Shown piece by piece: positions 51,898 through 60,563 of a stretch of 64,000 nt of DNA. The DNA is from Niastella sp. OAS944 (GTDB taxonomy: Bacteria > Bacteroidota > Bacteroidia > Chitinophagales > Chitinophagaceae), in contig JANUBW010000001.1 of the NCBI GenBank assembly GCA_024809215.1, positions 1,240,001 to 1,304,000 on the forward strand. Reading direction: 5' to 3'. The notes under the pieces are model-generated. The model had not been told where the DNA came from, searched no databases, and saw only the letters and a program-made list of their open reading frames with translations. The position numbers and the translations under genes are program-made. Within the stretch, counting starts at the first letter, position 1. The number at the start of each line of letters is the position of its first letter.

Positions 51898-52696
51898 ACC
51901 ACCCGAAGAATTGCGCGATACCATAAAATGCTTTTGGTACGATAAGAAGAACTATGGCGCTCAACAATCGAGCCTTGAGGTTCTCCCCGATGGCTATGCT
52001 GAGATCATTTTTCATTTCGGCAGCCCCTGTAGCACTATATATAATGGTACTTTACAACCATTGCCATCACCGTTTATGATGGGCTTGCTCAACCAACCTG
52101 TCACTTTTTACTCAACAAACTTTTTAGAGATCATTGCTATCAGGTGCTTTCCCTGGACGGTATTCGACCTGCTTAATTTACCATCGGGTAAAGATGGTGT
52201 GCACATCTTTGAGCACCCTATTGCCAAGCTTCACACTGAGTTAAATAATCTCATTCATGTAGGTAACATAACTGAAGCAATAGCCCTGGTAAAACAGTAT
52301 TTCCTAAATGCACGGTCGCACATTGCGGTTGATAGTATGCTTTATAAAGCAGGTGTTGCTATGCTTAAGGCAAATGGTTCCATACCCGTAAGCCAGGTGG
52401 CAGCAGCGGCTCATGCAACAGTTCGTACATTGGAAAGAAACTTCAAACAATCTTCCGGCCATACCGTTAAAGACGTATCAGCCCTGATGCGTTTTGAACA
52501 GGTTCGAAACCAATTATGGCTTACTCCCGATACCAATATTGCCGGCCTGGCCCATGAGTTGGGCTACACCGATCAACCCCACCTTAGCAGGGAATTCAAA
52601 CGCTACAGCGGCACCACACCGGCGGCATTTGCGCGAAAAGCGAAAAAAGCGAAACAAGCCGCAAGCAGCGAATTTGTCGCGTTTATACAAGCTTAA
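51881..52696 (+). CDS. AraC-family transcriptional regulator
   Basis: 271 residues. N-terminal domain of the DUF6597 type (CFWYDKKNYGAQQSSLEVLP, DGYAEIIFHFGSP) and a C-terminal AraC domain: HATVRTLERNFKQSSGHTVK and IAGLAHELGYTDQPHLSREF with FKRYSGTTPAAFARK. The C-terminus is Lys/Ala-rich. Overlaps the acetyltransferase gene by 17 bases and precedes the FAD monooxygenase gene by 41 bases, so it may activate that gene. Confidence 0.9.
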   Translation: MHQEFEPPEELRDTIKCFWYDKKNYGAQQSSLEVLPDGYAEIIFHFGSPCSTIYNGTLQPLPSPFMMGLLNQPVTFYSTNFLEIIAIRCFPWTVFDLLNLPSGKDGVHIFEHPIAKLHTELNNLIHVGNITEAIALVKQYFLNARSHIAVDSMLYKAGVAMLKANGSIPVSQVAAAAHATVRTLERNFKQSSGHTVKDVSALMRFEQVRNQLWLTPDTNIAGLAHELGYTDQPHLSREFKRYSGTTPAAFARKAKKAKQAASSEFVAFIQA

Positions 52697-52737
52697 AGCA
52701 ACAGCATTCCGGAATTTTGTGTTTCAATCATTACTTT

Positions 52738-54270
52738 ATGAAAGCAACACAAAATCACCTTATTCACGATGTAATTATTTCGGGGGCCGGTCCCGTAGGC
52801 CTGTTTCTCGCCTGTGAACTGGCCCTGGCCAAATGCTCAGTGCTGATAATTGAAAAGGCAGAAAGCCCCCACTCCCCATTAAAACAATTTCCTTTCGGTA
52901 TCCGCGGCCTCTCGGCTCCTTCTATTGAAGCGCTTTACCGTCGTGGTTTGTTACAGGAACTGGAACTTCATAAACGTCTTAAAAGCCCGCACTCAACAAT
53001 AGCTCAGGCACAACGCAAACAGGCAGGGCATTTTGCCGGCATTCCACTCTACGAAGACAATATTGACACCACACAATGGGCGTATCGACTGCCCGGTTCT
53101 ACCGAAACCAGCCTGATGTCTGAAATGAAAGAAATTGAAACAGTGCTCACCCGCCGCGCTGAAGCCCTGGGCGTAGTGATCACACGTGGACAGGCCATTA
53201 CTAACGTGCATCAAACAGCGGATGAAGTAACTGTTCAGTTAGGCGACAGGTCTTTTAAAGGTAAATGGCTCGTAGGCTGCGATGGTAGCCGCAGTGTTGT
53301 TCGCAAAACAGGCGGTTTTGAGTTTGCAGGAACAGAACCTGAATTCACTGGTTATTCTACTCAGGTTACTATTGCCGATCCCGAAAAACTTAAGCCAGGC
53401 CGTAATCTTACACCAACAGGTATGTACCTGCAATCGCAACCCGGCTATATAATGATCCAGGATTTTGATGGCGGGGCCTTTCATAGTTCTGAAGAACCCA
53501 TTACGCGTGAACACGTGCAGGAAGTACTACGCCGCATTTCGGGCACCGATGTTACCATCAGCGCCTTGCATCTTGCCACTACCTGGACGGATCGCGCACG
53601 TCAGGCCACGACCTACCGCAATAGACGTATACTTTTAGCCGGCGACGCCGCACATATTCATTCTCCATTGGGTGGCCAGGGGCTTAACCTTGGTTTAGGC
53701 GATGCCATGAACCTCGGCTGGAAACTCGCCGCAACCATTCATGCGACAGCGCCGGAAGGCTTGTTGGATACTTATCAATCAGAGCGGCACCCTATTGGTG
53801 CCGAGGTATTAAATTGGTCACGCGCACAGGTGGCCATTATGAAACCGGGCCCGGATGCCCGGGCGTTAAATGCCATTGTTCGCGACCTTATAAATACACG
53901 CGATGGCGCCACTTATATTGCCGGCCGGGTGTGGGGCATTCACACGCATTACAATCTCGATGGCCATCACCCACTGATTGGCCATAGTGTTCCTAATTTT
54001 GAATTTGAGAACGGTACACCACTTGGCGAATTAATGCACGATGGTAAAGGAATACTACTTGATCTTACTATGAATGCTTCCATTAAAGCATTGGCCGATG
54101 AATACGGTAACCAGTTAAAATATATTTCAGGCAGTATAAAAGAACGCTTAGGTATAACTGCAGCACTTATACGTCCCGATGGAATTATCGCCTGGGCCAC
54201 TGACAAGGAACCCAACTGCAATGACATAAGAAAAGCAGCCGGCAGATGGTTTAAATATATTTTGAAATAA
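52738..54270 (+). CDS. FAD-dependent class A monooxygenase
   Basis: 510 residues from the ATG at 52738. FAD-binding motifs: GxGxxG in IISGAGPVGLFLACELA, the DG motif in LVGCDGSRSVVRK, and the GD motif in LLAGDAAHIHSPLGGQGLNL. The C-terminal ~110 residues form the thioredoxin-like tail seen in PheA/TfdB/Rox-type hydroxylases. It probably hydroxylates an aromatic compound or antibiotic (rifampicin-type enzymes share this layout) using NAD(P)H and O2; the substrate is not determinable. Follows an AraC regulator. Confidence 0.93.
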   Translation: MKATQNHLIHDVIISGAGPVGLFLACELALAKCSVLIIEKAESPHSPLKQFPFGIRGLSAPSIEALYRRGLLQELELHKRLKSPHSTIAQAQRKQAGHFAGIPLYEDNIDTTQWAYRLPGSTETSLMSEMKEIETVLTRRAEALGVVITRGQAITNVHQTADEVTVQLGDRSFKGKWLVGCDGSRSVVRKTGGFEFAGTEPEFTGYSTQVTIADPEKLKPGRNLTPTGMYLQSQPGYIMIQDFDGGAFHSSEEPITREHVQEVLRRISGTDVTISALHLATTWTDRARQATTYRNRRILLAGDAAHIHSPLGGQGLNLGLGDAMNLGWKLAATIHATAPEGLLDTYQSERHPIGAEVLNWSRAQVAIMKPGPDARALNAIVRDLINTRDGATYIAGRVWGIHTHYNLDGHHPLIGHSVPNFEFENGTPLGELMHDGKGILLDLTMNASIKALADEYGNQLKYISGSIKERLGITAALIRPDGIIAWATDKEPNCNDIRKAAGRWFKYILK

Positions 54271-54293
54271 CACCAGTTAGAGCACAAAAGTAA

Positions 54294-54319
54294 AGGCTGT
54301 TTGACATCTCAAACAGCCT
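54294..54319. terminator. Hairpin after the FAD monooxygenase gene
   Basis: AGGCTGTTTGA (54294-54304) pairs perfectly with TCAAACAGCCT (54309-54319) around CATC. On the plus strand the T-tract is weak (CCTATTTATATT); on the minus strand it is followed by TTACTTTTG. It could act in either direction. Confidence 0.6.
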
Positions 54320-54470
54320 ACCTCCTATTTATATTCCTCCTATGAAACCGCAAAGTTTGATGCAGAGGAATTCCTTCAAATTCTCCAATGTGTTTTATAT
54401 AACCATGAAATTCGGGGGGCGCCATATAGGCTCTGGTGGTAAATTCATGAAACGAAGCAGTACGGAACAT
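54318..54470 (-). other. Possible 50-residue open frame
   Basis: An ATG at 54470 opens a 50-codon frame containing FRTASFHEFTTRAYMAPPEF and HGYIKHIGEFEGIPLHQTLR, ending inside the hairpin. Composition is protein-like but the 3' end uses four rare AGG codons. Real gene, gene remnant or chance are all possible. Confidence 0.2.
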
Positions 54471-54720
54471 GGGCTTTACAAAATTTCGGGTTTAGGGGGG
54501 AATCTTTAGCAATATATAAAATTATCTTAACTGGTCCACTCCTTTAAACAGGCTAACCGCACCGGTAATATTTTTTTGCAAGCCTGTAATATTTTTCGGC
54601 GTTGTTATACTAACAAATCAGAGACGTATCTACACCCAAGTGTTCTTACCTCTGTATACCCCCTTACTTCAGCGTTTTGCTTGCATTGATCTGAATTAAC
54701 ATACTTTAAAATATAAAACA

Positions 54721-55494
54721 ATGACACTTCCTGTTATTGGAGCACTTGTGCTCCTTTTTGTTATTCTCGGACTTTGTATTGCCAAGGAATTTGAACGGGC
54801 AATCCTTTTCAGGCTTGGCAGGTTTCACGGTATTAAAGGCCCTGGTTTGTATTGGATAATTCCTTTTGTCGACAAAAGGAAAACGATCGACATGCGTACA
54901 AAAACCGTTGATCTTGAGCAACAGGAAACCATTACAAAAGATAGTGTAACCATAAAAGTGAATGCTGTTCTGTGGTTTAGGGTAACCGATCCCGAAAAAG
55001 CAATTATCAAGGTGGCCGATTTTCACAAAGCTGTGTATCAGTTTTCGGTCACTGCTTTGCGAAATATCATTGGTCAACACTCCCTCGACGAAGTTTTAAA
55101 AGAACGGGAACAAATCAATGGTAAACTTCAACAAATTGTTGATACGATTACCGAACCCTGGGGCATACAAATAGAAATGGTAGAAATGAAAGATGTTGAA
55201 ATTCCCGAAGGCATGCAAAGAGCCATGGCAAGAGAAGCAGAAGCGATAAGAGAAAAAAGAGCCCGTATTGTAAAAGCGGAAGCCGAACTGGAAGCATCCC
55301 TTAAATTAACCCAGGGTGCAAAAGAAATGGAAGGCAGCCCCATTGCACTTGAACTAAGAAGACTGCAAATGTTATCTGAAATTGGGATCGACAACAACAC
55401 CTCAACCATCGTTTTACTACCCTCTGAGTTTACAGCTGCCGCCCGCGGCTTTTCTGAAATGGTAAAATCTAAAAATATTGATAATGCCGGTTAA
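54721..55494 (+). CDS. Slipin (stomatin/SPFH-family membrane protein)
   Basis: 257 residues. One N-terminal membrane helix (about 4-20, VIGALVLLFVILGLCI), then the SPFH domain: EFERAILFRLGRFHGIKGPG, YWIIPFVDKRKTIDMRTKTV, SVTIKVNAVLWFRVTDPEKA and SLDEVLKEREQINGKLQQIV, then a coiled-coil with AMAREAEAIREKRARIVKAE. Prokaryotic slipins organise membrane microdomains and often pair with a NfeD protease; no NfeD gene is next to it here. Transcribed alone. Confidence 0.93.
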   Translation: MTLPVIGALVLLFVILGLCIAKEFERAILFRLGRFHGIKGPGLYWIIPFVDKRKTIDMRTKTVDLEQQETITKDSVTIKVNAVLWFRVTDPEKAIIKVADFHKAVYQFSVTALRNIIGQHSLDEVLKEREQINGKLQQIVDTITEPWGIQIEMVEMKDVEIPEGMQRAMAREAEAIREKRARIVKAEAELEASLKLTQGAKEMEGSPIALELRRLQMLSEIGIDNNTSTIVLLPSEFTAAARGFSEMVKSKNIDNAG

Positions 55495-55503
55495 ATAGCC
55501 AAC

Positions 55504-55532
55504 AGCCCTCCCCAATTACCGGGAGGGCTTTA
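55504..55532 (+). terminator. Terminator of the slipin gene
   Basis: AGCCCTCCC (55504-55512) pairs with GGGAGGGCT (55521-55529) around 8 bases, with TTTAACC after it. Confidence 0.7.
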
Positions 55533-55707
55533 ACCAATCCCTCATTGACCTATATCAGCTAAATAAACCCGCAGCATATATAGAATAATGGTAAATTTAT
55601 AATACGATTACAATTCCTCCTCCCTATCATATTCGCATATCTGATCCTGGCTTTTTCCTATTACACTTAAGCTGTCCCCATATGCTTTATTTAAAAATCG
55701 TTTCTAT

Positions 55708-55892
55708 ATGCGACACCTACTTCTGCTTATCAGCTTCCTGGTCATCACAGGTACAATACAGGCTCAGTTTGGCAAAAAGATACTCGATAAATCAAAGGAG
55801 AAAGTGAATAAAAAAGTTGACGATGTTACAGTCGGCAAAACCGACAAGCCCGCTTCCGAAACGAAAGAAGAAACTTCTTCCGCTTCTGAAAA
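55708..55892 (+). pseudogene. N-terminus of a small secreted protein joined to a GAPDH fragment
   Basis: The first ~60 codons encode a signal peptide (1-20, ending TIQAQ) and a Lys/Asp/Glu-rich segment (FGKKILDKSKEKVNKKVDDV), like the start of DUF4412-type secreted proteins. The frame runs 14 codons further into sequence that in another frame is the end of GAPDH, then stops at 55930. I therefore read it as a truncated gene whose 3' part was replaced. If translated it would be a 74-residue peptide. Confidence 0.55.
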
Positions 55893-56069
55893 CCGGCCGA
55901 TATACTGGGAAATACCCACTCATCTATCGTAGATGGCACATTGACCCGTTCTATTAATAAACTGGTAAAAATCGTTTCCTGGTACGACAATGGGGTGGGC
56001 ATCTCTAACAGGCTGGCAGAGTTGACAGTAGAGCTGGCAGGCCAAATAAATAATTTAGTTGTAGCATAA
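55893..56069 (+). pseudogene. Glyceraldehyde-3-phosphate dehydrogenase C-terminal fragment
   Basis: About 58 codons, out of frame with the preceding signal-peptide segment, read ADILGNTHSSIVDGTLTR, then LVKIVSWYDNGVGISNRLAE and LTVELAGQ before TAA at 56067. This is the conserved GAPDH end (HSSIVD and VKIVSWYDNEWGYSNR), with the key EWGYS degraded to GVGIS. There is no start codon or NAD-binding domain. The intact gene must lie elsewhere in the genome. Confidence 0.75.
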
Positions 56070-56088
56070 TATTTATTTTCCATCTTAT

Positions 56089-56124
56089 GTGCGCCACACC
56101 TTGGAGGAGTGGCGCACGTTTTTT
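56089..56124 (+). terminator. Terminator, possibly the original gapA terminator
   Basis: GTGCGCCAC (56089-56097) pairs perfectly with GTGGCGCAC (56109-56117), followed by GTTTTTTATTTT. It follows the GAPDH fragment and may have been carried with it. Confidence 0.85.
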
Positions 56125-56171
56125 ATTTTAGCGGCTTGTAAGCGTTGTTATCCCTGATAAAATCCGACATT

Positions 56172-56666
56172 ATGAAAAAACCTACTGATACCGCAGGGCC
56201 CAAAAAGCCTTCCTCCTCCCTTCGTTGGATCATTCTTATTCCCTTCGTAATTGTACTGGGCGTAATGGCTGCCATCGTGCGTCAGGACGAATCCAATGCC
56301 AACGATAACAAATCAGGTAAACAAACGGCAACTACAGGCAGTGAATCATCAGAAAAAAAGGAGATCAGGAAAAACATTAAAATGTATGTATATGCCGGTA
56401 GCAATGAGTACGATCGCAGAGGATTGGGCGGTATTTCCAATTTAGAGATCAGTGTGAACAATGCCTCAGACTATCCTATCGACAAAGTGCGGGTCAAGAT
56501 CATGTACATAAAAGCAAACGGCAGTGTGCACGAAGTTAAATATGAAGATTTTCACGCTATTAAACCCAACTCAAAAGCAACCCATAAAATACCCGATACC
56601 AAAAGAGGCATCAGCGTTAAATATGAAATTGCCACTATAAAATCAAAAGCACTGGGATTAAGCTAA
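56172..56666 (+). CDS. Single-pass membrane protein, unknown function
   Basis: 164 residues from the ATG at 56172; a TTG frame starting at 56145 is not preferred. A basic cytoplasmic start (KKPTDTAGPKKPSSSLR) precedes one transmembrane helix (about 19-38, WIILIPFVIVLGVMAAIV), a low-complexity linker and a C-terminal beta-sandwich (about 80-164: GISNLEISVNNASDYPIDKV, RVKIMYIKANGSVHEVKYED, KYEIATIKSKALG), like small immunoglobulin-type domains of Bacteroidota. Not recognised. Ends with its own terminator. Confidence 0.75.
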   Translation: MKKPTDTAGPKKPSSSLRWIILIPFVIVLGVMAAIVRQDESNANDNKSGKQTATTGSESSEKKEIRKNIKMYVYAGSNEYDRRGLGGISNLEISVNNASDYPIDKVRVKIMYIKANGSVHEVKYEDFHAIKPNSKATHKIPDTKRGISVKYEIATIKSKALGLS

Positions 56667-56701
56667 GAAACCCAACAGAATCAGTGCACTACATATTTTG
56701 C

Positions 56702-56733
56702 AACCATCTCGATAATTTTCGGGATGGTTTTTT
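56702..56733 (+). terminator. Terminator of the membrane protein gene
   Basis: AACCATCTCG (56702-56711) pairs with CGGGATGGTT (56720-56729, one wobble) around 8 bases, followed by TTTT. Confidence 0.8.
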
Positions 56734-56813
56734 ATTGTGTAAAATACCGTGTTTTCACCCCCCATTTTCTTTACAGCATGAAATAATATTGTTCACGAAT
56801 TAAATGTTACCTA

Positions 56814-57458
56814 ATGATAAAAGTTGTGCTTGTTGACGACCATGCACTGTTGCGAAGCGGTTTGGCAGGTATTGTGGCCGACCTTGGGTACCAGGTACTT
56901 TATGAGTGCGACAACGGGCGGCAGCTGGTTAATGAAATTGATGGCCGCGAATTGCCCGACCTGGTACTCATGGACATTAACATGCCCGAAATGAATGGGT
57001 TTGAAACAACCTTATGGCTAAAGAAAAACTATCCGCTTATCAATGTCATTGCGCTAAGCATGCGCGACGATGAACGATCGATCATCAAAATGCTCAGGAA
57101 CGGCGCCCAGGGTTATATTTTGAAAGACATTAAACCATCTGAGTTAAAAGCAGCCATCGATGCGGTTTCAACAACCGGTTATCATTACTCAGAACATGTT
57201 ACCGGCAACCTCATACACACGGCAAAACTTTCAGCAGATACTGATGTACTCAAAGAGCATAACCTGAAACCCAAAGACATTCATTTCCTGAAACTGATCT
57301 GTACAGAAATGACCTATAAAGAAATTGCTGAACATATGAACCTTAGCCCAAGGACCATCGATGGCTACCGTGATGAACTGTTTGCAGAACTGGGATTAAA
57401 AAGCAGGGTTGGACTGGTGCTGTTTGCACTTAGAAATGGCATTGCTCAAATTGAATGA
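56814..57458 (+). CDS. NarL/LuxR-type response regulator
   Basis: 214 residues. Receiver domain with acidic pocket VVLVDDHALLRSG, phospho-acceptor Asp54 in PDLVLMDINMPEMNGFE, switch residues around VIALSMRDDE and the Lys of GYILKDIKPSE. The C-terminal LuxR helix-turn-helix is FLKLICTEMTYKEIAEHMNL and SPRTIDGYRDELFAELGLKS. It opens the locus; the matching HisKA_3-type kinase lies at 61578-63410, with three peroxide-related genes between. Confidence 0.93.
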   Translation: MIKVVLVDDHALLRSGLAGIVADLGYQVLYECDNGRQLVNEIDGRELPDLVLMDINMPEMNGFETTLWLKKNYPLINVIALSMRDDERSIIKMLRNGAQGYILKDIKPSELKAAIDAVSTTGYHYSEHVTGNLIHTAKLSADTDVLKEHNLKPKDIHFLKLICTEMTYKEIAEHMNLSPRTIDGYRDELFAELGLKSRVGLVLFALRNGIAQIE

Positions 57459-57558
57459 TCCTTTTATTTAATTCACCCTTTTGGAAACGTGCACAGATCT
57501 GATCACCCAGGTTGATCAATAGGCTTAACCAGTTTATTCCTTAATAAATGCCTTTTAT

Positions 57559-58911
57559 ATGCACAGGATCCATGGAGGCTTCACTGCAGCTTTCCCCATC
57601 AAAGAAGGGCCAGAAGTCAAAAGTTTAAGCAATATGCTTAAGTTCTTGCACAACAATAACGGCCCTGGCGCCGCCAACTTTGAGCTATCACAAACAACCC
57701 TGTTTGTATCGGGCGTTGTACTACCGGAACAATATTATAAAACCGAAAAACTGCCGCCCACTTTTGTGCTGGCTACTACATATTGCGGTCCGTTAAAAAC
57801 ACATTTACGCGATCTGATAGCCACCAACAAAAACATTCTGTTAAAGCTTTTGATGTTTTGTAAAAACTTTAATGGTGGTTATGATGCCCCCGACGATGAA
57901 ATATATGCATTCTTAAAAAAACATAGTTATCATTCCAACTTCAACTCAAGATGCAATTTTATTTCAAAGCAGGATACCCAAAATGAAAAGGCTTTAAAGA
58001 ACGAGATCGAAGATTATATAGACAGTGCGCAAACGCAGGGTGCCTTTAAGGGTCTTTCGGCCATGCAAATAAGGAAACTTATTCAGCGGCATATTATGGC
58101 CTGCGGCGATAAATATGCCTGGGCATTGAAACCATGTAAAAAGAACTGGCGCGAATGGTTGGAAATTGTACGGGTGTATATTACCTATCAACTGCTTAAA
58201 ATTACCGGTCTTGCATTGGTTGGCGCGTTAGTGGCCCCACTCGTTCTTACCATTGCGGCGTTGTTTGGTTATAAATATAACCTTACCCTTTGTTTATCAG
58301 GATGTATACCCCTCGTTTTCATTGGCATCGTACTTGGCAACCTCATGACCCTGAAAACCAAAACGGCTACCCGGCCACCCGACAGCCGGATCAAGGAACT
58401 GGCGGCCACCCAGCTTAACCCTGTGCTTAATGAAATGACTGCAGCGGCCCCATTGAAAAGAGGTTTTCTGCGCCCGCATTTGTATGCATTTATCTTACGT
58501 GTGTTGGGGCTGGTCAGCTCTATCACATCAAAGATCCCAACGGTAAGCAACATTCGTTGGCTGGTGATCGATAACAAAAAGAGGTTGGTCTTTCTGTCCT
58601 GTTTTTCAAACACCACCGATTTCTATGTGCGCGATTTTATAGTCGGTGATACAGCCAAAGGCGTAAACTTTATGTTCACCCATGGCCAGGGTTTTCCCGA
58701 TGCCAAATGGATGTTTAAAACAAAAGGGATCATCAGCGACCCCGAAGGGTATATGCATGCAGTACATACCGGCCAGCATGTAACTGAACTTTGGTATGCA
58801 CATGAAAAATTGCTTACAGCCGATATTATAAACAAGAACCGGAAAATAAGGAACGGGTTGTTTAAATGGATGACAGAAGAGGATGCCAGGGAATGGCTAA
58901 AACTACTATAA
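57559..58911 (+). CDS. Two-helix membrane protein of the peroxidase locus
   Basis: 450 residues, not recognised. The first ~210 residues are soluble, with alternating strands and helices (TTLFVSGVVLPEQYYKTEKL, PTFVLATTYCGPLKTHLRDL). Two transmembrane helices follow at about 217-236 (LALVGALVAPLVLTIAALFG) and 245-264 (LSGCIPLVFIGIVLGNLM). The C-terminal region (about 325-440) is beta-rich: RWLVIDNKKRLVFLSCFSNT, TDFYVRDFIVGDTAKGVNFM. It precedes the DyP peroxidase gene by 25 bases on one transcript, so it may deliver substrate or heme or sense oxidative damage; that is inference. Confidence 0.75.
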   Translation: MHRIHGGFTAAFPIKEGPEVKSLSNMLKFLHNNNGPGAANFELSQTTLFVSGVVLPEQYYKTEKLPPTFVLATTYCGPLKTHLRDLIATNKNILLKLLMFCKNFNGGYDAPDDEIYAFLKKHSYHSNFNSRCNFISKQDTQNEKALKNEIEDYIDSAQTQGAFKGLSAMQIRKLIQRHIMACGDKYAWALKPCKKNWREWLEIVRVYITYQLLKITGLALVGALVAPLVLTIAALFGYKYNLTLCLSGCIPLVFIGIVLGNLMTLKTKTATRPPDSRIKELAATQLNPVLNEMTAAAPLKRGFLRPHLYAFILRVLGLVSSITSKIPTVSNIRWLVIDNKKRLVFLSCFSNTTDFYVRDFIVGDTAKGVNFMFTHGQGFPDAKWMFKTKGIISDPEGYMHAVHTGQHVTELWYAHEKLLTADIINKNRKIRNGLFKWMTEEDAREWLKLL

Positions 58912-58936
58912 ACATTCATCAATAAACGAAAATACC

Positions 58937-60535
58937 ATGGGCCTTCAAACCTCCGATATGCAGGGGCTTATTGTAAGAGGATATAAAACCCTTACCGCCG
59001 CCACTTATATACTTTTAAAAATAACCGATGTAGCAGCAGCTACCAAATATTTCGATTTCCTCGCGGTCAATCATATAACGACCGGTGAAAAACTAAAAAA
59101 GGAAGAGGCTGTGAATATCGCATTTACCAGATCAGGGATTGCCCGGCTATTAAATGACGATATCCTCAATACTTTTTCCAGGGAGTTTATAGAAGGAATG
59201 AGCTTTCGACAAGGAGCTGATAAAAAACGGGACCAAAACACGAAGATGTCGGGTGGTGAGGGAATTGAAAGCGCAGAACCGGAAGAACGGCCTATGATGC
59301 TGGGCGACCGGGGCAAAAACCATCCCAGCAACTGGCACTGGGGGAATGAGAATAAACCTGTTGATGTTTTGCTGATGGTTTATGCAAAAAACAAACATGC
59401 GCTCGAGGAACTCACCACCAACATCTTCACTAATCACCACCAGGGCGTGGAGATCGTTTATTTAGCCAGCACCTACGAATACAATCCCGACAACCCGCGA
59501 GAACATTTTGGTTTTATGGACGGCATTTCGCAACCTACCATTAAAGGGTTTAGTAAAGAAAATGAAGTGGAAGATAAACGCACACATATAAACCCGGGTG
59601 AGTTCATCTTAGGTTACGAAAACGAATACAACAGCTTTTCACCCAGTCCGTTCGTTGACAGGAACACCATCAGCGAGGGCATGGATGCGCATCCTGCAGA
59701 TCCGGAAAAAAACGATCTGGGGAAGAATGGCACCTACCTCGTGTTCAGGCAAATTGAACAATTTGTTGAGGCATTTTGGGAGTACATGTACACCCATACA
59801 AAAGAAATAGCAGCAAGTAAAACGGAACAGGCTGTAAAGCTGGGCGCCAAAATGGTTGGCCGCTGGCCCGATGGGCGCCCACTGGTACAGGCGCCAGGTT
59901 CTGGCTGCCCGGTAACCGATGCTACATTGAACGACTTTACTTATGCCGATACAGACAAAGACGGTTTAATGTGCCCGTTAGGCGCGCATATAAGGCGAGC
60001 CAATCCCCGCGATCATATACATGCCGGCCGTAACCCAAAAGATTCGCTCGATCTGTCGAAAAAACACCGCATGCTTCGCCGGGGCCGTATATATGGTGAA
60101 CCAGTTGATAAAGATTTCAATATCGACAACATAATACATCATCATAGCTTAAACGGCAGTCATGCCTGTAACAATACAACAAAGAAACCCGTAACAACCA
60201 GTATTGGTATAGAAAATGAAAATGCGGTGCGTGGCATTCATTTTATGTGCCTGGTATCGGATATTGCGCGCCAGTTTGAATTTGTGCAGAACGTTTGGGC
60301 CAATACGTCATCATTTGCTGCATTGCATAATGAAGTAGACCCCATTATGTCGCCCCGCCCAACACCAGAGCAACCAGATTGCCACGAGTTCACCACGCCA
60401 CAGGAAATGACAAGGAACCGCTATAAGAACATTCCGGAATTTACTACGGTTGTAGGCGGCGCTTACTTCTTTATGCCGGGAATGAAAGCATTAAAATATA
60501 TAGTCAAATACAGTATGGCCAATGGGGCCAGCTGA
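58937..60535 (+). CDS. DyP-type heme peroxidase
   Basis: 532 residues; oxidises substrates with H2O2 using heme. The signature GFMDGISQPTIKGF carries the catalytic Asp of GxxDG, the distal Arg is expected in HIRRANPRDH, and the proximal heme-ligand His is one of the later histidines. The C-terminal block is FMCLVSDIARQFEFVQNVWA. The N-terminal ~110 residues form the first ferredoxin-like half. No Tat or Sec signal is visible, so it is probably cytoplasmic or encapsulated, but no encapsulin gene is nearby. The catalase-like gene overlaps or follows closely. Confidence 0.93.
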   Translation: MGLQTSDMQGLIVRGYKTLTAATYILLKITDVAAATKYFDFLAVNHITTGEKLKKEEAVNIAFTRSGIARLLNDDILNTFSREFIEGMSFRQGADKKRDQNTKMSGGEGIESAEPEERPMMLGDRGKNHPSNWHWGNENKPVDVLLMVYAKNKHALEELTTNIFTNHHQGVEIVYLASTYEYNPDNPREHFGFMDGISQPTIKGFSKENEVEDKRTHINPGEFILGYENEYNSFSPSPFVDRNTISEGMDAHPADPEKNDLGKNGTYLVFRQIEQFVEAFWEYMYTHTKEIAASKTEQAVKLGAKMVGRWPDGRPLVQAPGSGCPVTDATLNDFTYADTDKDGLMCPLGAHIRRANPRDHIHAGRNPKDSLDLSKKHRMLRRGRIYGEPVDKDFNIDNIIHHHSLNGSHACNNTTKKPVTTSIGIENENAVRGIHFMCLVSDIARQFEFVQNVWANTSSFAALHNEVDPIMSPRPTPEQPDCHEFTTPQEMTRNRYKNIPEFTTVVGGAYFFMPGMKALKYIVKYSMANGAS

Positions 60536-60563
60536 TCTCATAATTAAAACCAAATCCCAACTT

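Larger units (their letters stand above)
54271..54720. other. Intergenic region, 450 bases
   Basis: Contains a hairpin (54294-54319) after the monooxygenase gene, a 50-codon minus-strand frame (54318-54470) of uncertain reality, and an 11-base direct repeat GTAATATTTTT at 54565-54575 and 54586-54596 (21 bases apart, two helical turns) upstream of the slipin gene. No exact TAnnTTTG seen near the slipin start. Confidence 0.5.
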
